Below are positions 56,697 through 64,000 of a stretch of 64,000 nucleotides of DNA, piece after piece; position 1 is the stretch's first letter; each line of letters starts with the position of its first letter. Origin of the DNA: Allacma fusca (Eukaryota; Arthropoda; Collembola; Symphypleona; Sminthuridae). Location of the stretch: NCBI GenBank assembly GCA_947179485.1, contig OX359246.1, positions 28,644,001 through 28,708,000 on the forward strand. Direction: 5' to 3'. A model generated the notes under the pieces. That model was given only the letters and a program-made list of their open reading frames with translations, did no database searches and had not been told where the DNA came from. Made by a program: the position numbers and the translations under genes.

Positions 56697-57762
56697 CTAA
56701 TCCACATATCGTTGCTCTGTGCAGTGATCACACCATATGTACCGGTGATCATTGCAAATAAATCGATTACACCTACAACACTTCGCTTGCGAAATCCTCC
56801 GTACAGTACTCGGCCTGACGCAAATATCGCACCTTTTCCTCATTCGACGCTCTTGATGCTGAACAATTTCTGGTCTTCTAGGCTGCGGGTTAGTATTACC
56901 TTCCTGTTCATCAGGTACAGCACGGGGTAGAGGAAGAACATTGTGTACTATCGTAAATATTTTTACGTATTAAGTTTTTACTTTGTCCACAATAATTTTA
57001 TTTTTAGCATCATGCTTATGCAATTGTATAACTAGTTCTGGAAAAAATGAAACTATATTGTATTTACAATATACCTGGAGAAGCAAAAACATTCAGCACG
57101 ATATCCCAAGATCTTCGTACTTGTAATTGCTCAGAAGAACTATGCTGCTTCCGACGCTGAACCTGAGGGATGATAAGCAAGTCGATTAATTGTCGAAGAG
57201 CAATGAGACGTTTTGAGCAGTCCTTTTTCCTCCAGTTAGGGAATTTAAGTGTAAAAAGCACAAAGGCGTTGTATGCAACAGTGTGTACTAAATGAAAGAA
57301 CACCTAAAATAACAGGAATATAATCTCATACCTAGTGTTTTTATAGAAGTATATAAATAAATAACTTTAAAAATAATAATTGTATACTCGGACAGGCCAT
57401 CGTCTAGTAGGAAATATGGCGTAATAAGTTGCAAGCATCTCATCCACAATGTCCACCCCGTACATGGTGTTGTTATATTTCATCACTACAGCTGGTTTTG
57501 TAATATCAGAACTGACTTCCCCGTCTTCATGGCTGTAGTGAGCCGATGAAATAATGAATACCCCTCTATTTTGTTTAGGGACAAAGCGCGTCACCATGGA
57601 TCTTGATTCAGGATTGAACCACGAATTTGAAGAGCCAACCCGAATCCCTCTGATATCCCTGATGCCATCCGGAATTTCCTTTCTCGACGGTCTTATTGTT
57701 CCAAGGTAGGTTAAATTTAGATTTCGTAACTCTACACATAACTTTAGAGACGAGAAAAAATT
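56697..57762 (-). pseudogene. piggyBac transposase, C-terminal part
   Basis: Exons on the minus strand: from 57762 to 57388 (KEIPDGIRD..., SMVTRFVPKQNRGV, YGVDIVDEM with the last catalytic Asp region, then RRWPVR), 57303-57074 and 56947-56697. The last exon encodes the Cys-rich C-terminal domain (CDIC...CCRCNRFIC...CDHC) that binds the element ends in piggyBac transposases, with the stop at 56697-56699. Introns of 84 and about 126 nt with GT-AG ends. The first 327 nt of this part are duplicated on the far side of the LINE. Confidence 0.85.
57436..57762. repeat. 327-bp direct repeat, left copy (pairs with 62633-62959)
   Basis: I count four mismatches in 327 aligned positions. The copies lie directly at both ends of the LINE 57763-62632. 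Sequence identity stops exactly at the LINE edges and at the inner limits. Confidence 0.92.
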
Positions 57763-58334
57763 CTCGTTCGCGCCACTGTTGAGTACGGACGTGCTTTTTG
57801 TTTCCTCTCTGAAGGAGAAATTCCGGGAAAGTTTTTTTCGTATATTGAAGGAAGTGTTGAAAGGATCAGCGACCCACCAGGACCATGGAAAGCCAAAAGG
57901 ATGGTATCAAGGCCCAAGGTAGGTGCCGATCTCTCAACACTTCCCTCTTATTGTTACTCGATTGTTGAAAATTGTGTAATTGTATGTGTGTGTGTATTGG
58001 AGTGGACGGCATGGTTTTTTCTGTGTTGCTGTATAGGAGCCCCTGCACATTCGACACAAGGGCGACATCTATGGAGACTTGCCCAAGTTAGCGAATGTGC
58101 AGTGACTCACTACAGCCACACAGATGCCTCAGCGTTCACCTTAATTGACACAGGCACCAGTCCAGCAGTCCGCTGCAAAAATGTGATTTCTCACAAATGT
58201 TGGCACAGATGGGCATTTCATCTTAGGATGCACTCTGTACCTCTAATGCTTAACTACAATATTAATTTCAAATATTCGTCATTACTTATTGTAGATATGG
58301 AGTTCAACCCCTCTCGCCACTGACCTCAGAGGAA

Positions 58335-59372
58335 ATGGAGGTGGTTGTTCCGGACGAGGCTGTTGCCTCACTATTAGCTGACTCTGGTGCTCCAGATCCG
58401 GCTCAAAGAAATGTTGAGCAGGGAACGGTTTCATAAGCTATTGGTCAGGATGCATCTGCTCCTTGTACTAGTTTCACCCGTGTTCCTAGCTCAGAGGTCA
58501 GGAAGATGACCAGTAAGGATAGGAGGCGATATCTGAAACAACTCAGTATCGAGAAGAAGAAATCGGCTCCCACACCGTCTACTCCTACCGCGACGGACAA
58601 GCGCCCTCATCCGAGTGGCTCTGGTTCTAGCGCTGAGGAGAACGGCAGGAAAAGCAGGAAGTTCGGCCGAACTGATCTGCTAACTCCACCAACTGCGCAT
58701 TCTTCAGGAGTCGGCTGTAAAGTACCTCCGAAGGATGCAGCCAAAACAACTGAGGTTAATGCTGAGACGCCTCAACTGCCTGATTCCACCGTAATTACCT
58801 TTGCGGGTGATCATGAAGGGAAGAAGATCAGTGCAAAGGCTTGCCAACACTTTACCTAGGAGCTTTATAAGCGGTATGATGATGGAGTTAGTCAGGGGGT
58901 CATTCTTCAAATGAGGGAACCCACACTAACTCCAAATGGCCGTATAAGAGTTGATTGTTTCTACTCTCATACCTATGACTGGGTGACCAGTCAATGCCCC
59001 AACGTAAAGTGGGTGAGTCATTACGGGACTCATACCTTTACGGCTTGGAAGCCCACGGAAGCTTCCTCTGAGCAATCAGAGAAGCTTACAACCTTTTTCA
59101 CCCGTGCGAATGGCCCAGCGCGATCGTGTCCCGAGTTTCTGAAAAGACTCAGGACTCAGAATCCTGGTCTTAACACGGTGAGATGGAGGGAAATGTGGGT
59201 TGCAAACTCTCTTCCTGGGGCACCACTGCTAGGTTGCAGTAGGATCATTGGTGTTGATCCTTCCTCAGTTGAATTTTTGCGTATCAAAGACTTTACGCTT
59301 TTCTACAGCGTAGGTACCATACGCTTTGAGGAAAGAATGAAGAAAAAGGAGCGCAAAAAGGCTGATGTGTAA
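58335..59372 (+). pseudogene. LINE ORF1 (DUF4780-like), two in-frame stops
   Basis: From ATG 58335 the frame runs to TAA at 58434, TAG at 58857 and the final stop at 59372; all segments are in the same frame. The middle is basic and Ser/Pro-rich (RRYLKQLSIEKKK, then a low-complexity region). After the second stop comes a compact domain with VDCFYSHTYDWV, WVSHYGTHTFTAW and FLRIKDFTLFYS, resembling the DUF4780-type domain found in ORF1 of LOA-like elements. The C-terminus is strongly basic (KKKERKK). The nonsense changes suggest an old copy. Confidence 0.75.
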
Positions 59373-59406
59373 CGGCGGTGCAACCATCCTTTATCCTCCC
59401 TAATAA

Positions 59407-62400
59407 ATGTGTGTATCCTCTAGGTCTACTCCTGGGTCAAGTAACATGGGTGTATCTATTATAAATACTCCCCATGTCTACACGACCCAAATTAACTTGC
59501 ATCATTGTCGTGATGCGTCAACTTCAATAATGAATTGGCGCGACAGTCTATTGATGCAACAAAAGAATGCATTGCATTTGCACAGTAACAGCAATATCTC
59601 TGCTCATTCATTAATTTTTCTCATTCAAGAACCTTATTTGGTCAAATGCAAAATCTCTGGCCTTGGCAAAAGAGATCAAATTTTTGTTGGTACAATAAAT
59701 GAGGCTCCTAGAGCCTGCATTGTAGCGACAAAAAATATAACCGCCACTCCTCTAACTCAATTTAATGATGGAGATCTGGTGGCTATATCAACTGTATGGA
59801 GAGGTGGGCTGATCATTTTGGCATCAGCTTATTGTCCTGGTGACTCACCCACCACTCCGAGTAACTCAAACACCGAGCTGGTGGAATACTGTAATGAGCT
59901 TAACATGCCTCTGATTTTGGGTGCCGATGCTAATGCTCATCATACAGTATGGGGCAGCTCTAACATAAATTCTAGGGGTGAACAACTCCTGGACTTCCTA
60001 TTAACCAATCATCTACAGACCTGCAATGTGGGTAATAAACCTACATTTGTAGTTGCCAATAGAGATAAAGTTTTAGACGTTACTATAACTAACACATGGG
60101 CACACAATCTGATTCGACAATGGAATGTACTAGATCGGGAATCTATGTCTAACCATTTGTACATCGTATTCTTGGTATCCGCAGCAAAGCCACCCCCAGT
60201 AAAAGTCAGGAACATTAGGAAGGCTGATTGGGATATTTTTAACGTCAACTTAGCGGATAGATTAGAAGGCATTGAGTTGGAGGCTCCTCTTAGCAGTCGT
60301 GTGCTAGAGAATCAGGCCCAACTTATTACTTTATCTATCCAGTATAGTTTTGACCAGGCCTGTCCTCTGAAAGCAGTACATTGGAGGCAAAAAACAGTCC
60401 CCTGGTGGACAAATGAGCTTTCCGCACTCCGCAAAAGATCTCGCGGTCTCTACAGAAAGGCTGGCATCCCGGAAAACAGGGATCCAACATCCTGGCTGAA
60501 CTATAAAAAGTGCAGGAATAAATTCAAACAAGTTCTTAGAACGGAAAAACGGAAGTCCTGGCAAAGCTACTGTGCGAGTATAACAACTCTACCAGTGGCG
60601 GCCAGGATACACAAAATACTAAGCTCCGACACTCATAAGCTTCCTACTCGCTTAAAAGTCTCTAATGATGATTTCACGAAAGACGATAGCGAAGTATTAG
60701 ATGAACTACTAGCTCGCCACTTCCCCAACTGTCCCATCCCTGCTATAACTGCATGGGATCATGACAAGCTGGATGTGTTGGAGCTGGATAATATAGTTAA
60801 TCCAGATAGGGTGCAGTGGGCTATTCGCACCTTTGGCCCCTATAAAGCAGCCGGGGCTGACAACAACGCCCCGATAGTATTACTAAAGGGATTGGATGTT
60901 CTAAATCCGTACCTTTGTGCAATTTATAAAGGTTGCTTGTCACTCGGATATGTTCCTCTTGAATGGAGGAAAGCTAGAGTGATATTCATACCAAAAGCAG
61001 GAAAAGGCAGCTATGAAAACGCTGCTGCTTGGAGACCTATCTCACTTTCCTCCTTTTCACATAAGAACGCCATAACTACAACACTCTTTGCGTTTACATA
61101 AACAATTCGCTTATCTTAGAGGAACGTCCACTGAAGCTGCTCTTCATCGGCTGGTCAGCTATGTGGAAAAGGCCCTACAAAATAAGGAAATTGTCATTGC
61201 AATTTTTGCTGACATTGAGGGTGCCTTCAATAACTTGTTATTTCAAGCAATGCATAATGCCTTGAGCAGAGCTGGAATTGACCATGCAGTCTGTCGATGG
61301 ATAGATCACATGCTGCAATCCAGAATTGTCTGTTCCACGTTGAGAAGCTCTTACAAGGAGAGACGGGTAGAGCGGGGAACACCACAAGGTGGTGTACTCT
61401 CACCTCTACTCTGGAATCTCGTCATGGACGAACTTCTCTATCTGCTGCAGACCAGATTGCCATCGGTCTTGTCACAAGGATTTGCTGACGATGCAGTTCT
61501 TGCTCAAGCGGGGAAAGACTTTGCCATACGTGCGGAGAGAACCATAAAGGGTCTAGGCATCATTGATTCATGGTGTACACGCACTGGCCTCAAATTAAAT
61601 CGTAATAAAACGGGAGCTGTAATTTTCACCAGGAACACACGGTTGAGGATAAAGAACTTATTCTACCGTGGGAACCAAATATCTATTCTACCTAGCATTA
61701 AATATCTAGGAGTAATGCTAGACAGTCATCTCACATGGAGAGCGCACTGTCTCTCCATTGCAAGTAAGGCGAGCTCATCATTACTCACAATCAGACGCTT
61801 GGTTGGCAAGAAATGGGGCATTAGTCCAAAGATTGCCAGATGGGTGTACACAGCAATTGTAAGACCCATTCTGGAATATGCAGTTGTTGTTTGGCACCCT
61901 GGTCTACTTGCCAAGTACACGTACACTAAATTAAATAGTGTACAAAGACGGGCATGTCTCAGTATCACAGGTGCTTGTGGAAGTACCCCCACCTCCACAC
62001 TTGAGGTTATTATAGGCTTTATTCCACTAGACTTACATCTACAGGGAATTGCAGTGCGCACAATGTACAGATTACGAGTCAGAGGAAATTGGCTGGGAGA
62101 ATCTATGGCTTGTACTGCACGTAGCCATACCAGACTGTGGGACACTTGGTCTGCAAGGGACACTACTCTCTTGAGGAAAAGTGACTATATTTTTCCCTCC
62201 TTTACTGACACTAGTGAAATCAAAATCACTATTGGTCACAAGTCTCTTTGGACAAGAGATCTCTCTCTCTTGAGATGACTGGCCTAATCTGTTTTACTGA
62301 CGGCTCAAAAACTGATCAGCTATCAGGTAGCGGTTTTCTCATAAGCAAAAGGGATGTGGGATCCTATACAATACTGCAAAGCGAATCCATCCCCCTCGAT

Positions 62401-62487
62401 ATGTACGCCACAATATTCCAGTGCGAATTGTACGCAATCTTCTGCTGTGCCAAATGGCTAGCAGAAGCTGACACAAGATCGTTGTGA
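59407..62487 (+). pseudogene. LINE ORF2: endonuclease, reverse transcriptase, truncated RNase H; two frame breaks
   Basis: Segment 59407-61101: apurinic-type endonuclease (FLIQEPYLVK, LILGADANAHH, the SNH box) and the first reverse-transcriptase blocks (RPISLSSF). Frame break and a short apparent deletion near 61060. Segment 61088-62278: QFAYLRGTSTEAAL, ADIEGAFNN, GTPQGGVLSPLLWN, catalytic GFADD (near 61487) and the thumb region. Second frame break near 62270. Segment 62248-62487: RNase H start FTDGSKT and the CELYAI box, then a stop before the remaining catalytic Asp. Not functional. Confidence 0.85.
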
Positions 62488-62632
62488 CCTGTTGTATTAC
62501 TATATTGCAACAGGTCGCTTTGCAAATCGCCCACAGTAAATTGTAAAGGGAATTCTGCAATGGGCCCATTGGCGGCCTGAGCAGTCTCATCTTATTAAGT
62601 CAATAAGAGCGAATCCCTAAAATACATACATA

Positions 62633-62959
62633 CATCTCATCCACAATGTCCACCCCGTACATGGTGTTGTTATATTTCCTCACTACAGCTGGTTTTGTAA
62701 TATCAGAACTCACTTCCCCGTCTTCATGGCTGTAGTAAGCCGATGAAATAATGAATACCCCTCTATTTTGTTTAGGGACAAAACGCGTCACCATGGATCT
62801 TGATTCAGGATTGAACCACGAATTTGAAGAGCCAACCCGAATCCCTCTGATATCCCTGATGCCATCCGGAATTTCCTTTCTCGACGGTCTTATTGTTCCA
62901 AGGTAGGTTAAATTTAGATTTCGTAACTCTACACATAACTTTAGAGACGAGAAAAAATT
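62633..62959. repeat. 327-bp direct repeat, right copy (pairs with 57436-57762)
   Basis: See the left copy. On the minus strand this copy is continuous with the N-terminal part of the transposase, and the left copy with the C-terminal part, as expected for a duplicated target. Confidence 0.92.
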
Positions 62960-64000
62960 GTCCGCAGTTACGTTCCGTCCAGAACCTATATTTGAAGAAG
63001 TTTAAAATTAATTAGGTCTGTTTACATAAAGCATGCGTTTAACAATCTTGATGTTACCTTTGAATACGTCCAGTAAATCTAACACAACTCGCTTTCCTTG
63101 TTCAATTTCCCGAACCCCGCCTTCTTTCCCTAAGTACGGTTGCAGATCAAGAACAAACCCGGTTTCCACATCCACGATAGCCCAAAGCTTAAGAATATAC
63201 TTACCAGGCTTGCTTTTCATATATACGCGAAAAGAACATCTGCCTTTGAATTTAATTATTTGTTCGTCTACGACTAAATGTTTACCTATCAAAAATTAAT
63301 AACTAAATGAAATTGGACGAATATGCTTATTATGCCAATATGAAGACTACAAATGTGAAACTTGGAATTTATCCTCAACCTTTGCGAACACCTTTTGGCC
63401 AATATTGTAAATAGTGAGTATTACCTGTTCTAGTGAGTGGAAAAATGTGTCTATTATTTGAGTTTAAATCTGGCGAATTGGTGCAAAATTATCTTCAGGG
63501 GGAGGCAAAGTGTAACCAATCGCACCAAATTGTCCGACTTCACGTGCTGCTTGCCTAGCTATTGATCTCGTTTTAGCTTCCGCCTTTCTGGTCTGTGCAT
63601 CGTCAAAGCGTAAGAAACGGAGAATAAACTTGAACCGATTACGTGACATAACAGCAGGAAATGTATGCCGCCGTATCTTTAGTAACAAATTATCTACAAT
63701 GTTTTATTTTTATTAAATTTACTCGAAACAATAGTCTATAATTTATGAATCTTACGGCTTCATTTTTAGACCAAAATTCATGCGAAGGTTGATGTACCCC
63801 CTTCTCAATTCCAGCGAGCAAAATGAGACCTAGAAACGCATTTAGTTCAGTCACAGTAAGTACCTTCCATGGCGGAACCTTTGTGCGGGAATGTTGCTGC
63901 CTGTATCTCGTGATAATTGGTTCAGCATACTGATTTGTCCAGTAGCAAACCCACCAAAGCGTTCCATTAGTTTCCGGTGACAAAATCAACGAGTAGAACT
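62633..64000 (-). pseudogene. piggyBac transposase, N-terminal and central part, runs off the window
   Basis: Minus strand, starting outside the window. Exon from the edge to about 63757 (WKVLTVTELNAFLGLIL, WSKNEAV); intron of about 60 nt; exon about 63694-63465 (MSRNRFKFILRFLRFDD, FAPIRQI); a frame break or mis-assigned intron near 63470; then GKHLVVDEQIIKFKGRCSF with the first catalytic Asp and WAIVDVETGF (63292-63030); a 40-nt intron; then GRNVTADNFFSSL into the 327-bp repeat (62959-62633), which repeats the start of the C-terminal part. Short GT-AG introns are odd for a piggyBac gene but consistent across it. Confidence 0.78.

Larger units (their letters stand above)
57763..62632 (+). mobile_element. 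Non-LTR retrotransposon with RNase H (LOA/I/R1-like), 4.9 kb
   Basis: Bounded on both sides by the 327-bp direct repeat in piggyBac sequence. A 5' UTR of about 570 bp is followed by ORF1 (58335-59372), ORF2 (about 59407-62487) and a short 3' end finishing in ATACATACATA. ORF2 order endonuclease, reverse transcriptase, RNase H indicates the LOA/I/R1 group. The copy is decayed: two stops in ORF1, two frame breaks and a truncated RNase H in ORF2. Confidence 0.85.
56370..64000 (-). mobile_element. piggyBac element in intron 1 of copy G, split by a LINE, cut by window end
   Basis: Family intron sequence ends exactly at a TTAA (56370-56373), the piggyBac target. Transposase exons lie on the minus strand on both sides of a LINE: the C-terminal part at 56697-57762 and the N-terminal part at 62633-64000. 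The far end and its TTAA are outside the window. Confidence 0.8.

Noticed and set aside
57901..58323. 140-codon plus-strand ORF before LINE ORF1
   Set aside because: Lies in the LINE 5' UTR, ends just before ORF1, and has no recognisable domain; probably chance.
1..64000. tRNA, rRNA or other structural RNA genes
   Set aside because: No cloverleaf with A and B boxes and no rRNA-like sequence was recognised by eye; weak candidates cannot be excluded without a covariance search.

Overview
The window is nuclear DNA of an arthropod, most likely an insect. It is visibly AT-rich, its genes have short GT-AG introns, and BEL/Pao, piggyBac, hAT, Helitron and two kinds of non-LTR retroelement are packed together. 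No rRNA, tRNA, operon-like or bacterial feature is visible. The exact species cannot be read from the sequence.

The host content is one tandem array of a small four-exon gene that repeats at least seven times on the + strand (called A to G here). Exon 1 encodes a 23-24 residue start of the type MEE(R)..CCCG..GW.LVI.W..I. Exons 2 and 3 carry the first two membrane segments. Exon 4 encodes two more and a conserved tail (EIEAS.G.V). The product is about 166-170 residues with four predicted membrane segments. Copies C, E and F are intact. A has lost promoter and exon 1 and has a stop in exon 2. B has a duplicated exon 1, a lost splice donor and a frameshift. D has an intact reading frame apart from a hAT-type insertion inside exon 2. 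Only the promoter (split by a LINE) and exon 1 of G lie in the window. The 350-400 bp upstream of each ATG and long stretches of intergenic spacer are also conserved between copies, so the array grew by segmental duplication.

Layout: 1-2965 spacer and A; 4975-6454 B; 6844-8261 a non-autonomous Helitron; 8674-10534 C; 10968-14290 hAT MITEs and a 39-bp minisatellite; 14822-27488 D, whose intron 1 is a 10.4-kb nest of hAT-type elements including a 5.3-kb element with a near-complete transposase; 28500-30262 E with a retroposed insertion in its 3' region; 31559-37854 a BEL/Pao retrotransposon; 38805-40117 MITEs; 40600-50503 F, whose intron 1 holds an 8.4-kb Helitron carrying Rep-helicase, an unrelated three-exon zinc-ribbon gene, several tandem arrays and a hairpin array; 50504-56161 spacer and G with a LINE in its promoter; 56370-64000 a piggyBac element split by a second LINE that is flanked by a 327-bp direct repeat.

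Because the host unit is repeated, empty sites in paralogous copies fix several insertion boundaries exactly. Most hAT-type elements here have perfect 8-bp target duplications. The most unusual items are the Helitron with its zinc-ribbon gene and paired GGCAGGG-motif arrays, the 327-bp duplication around the second LINE, and the set of hAT-type elements that each carry their own private short word in many copies.
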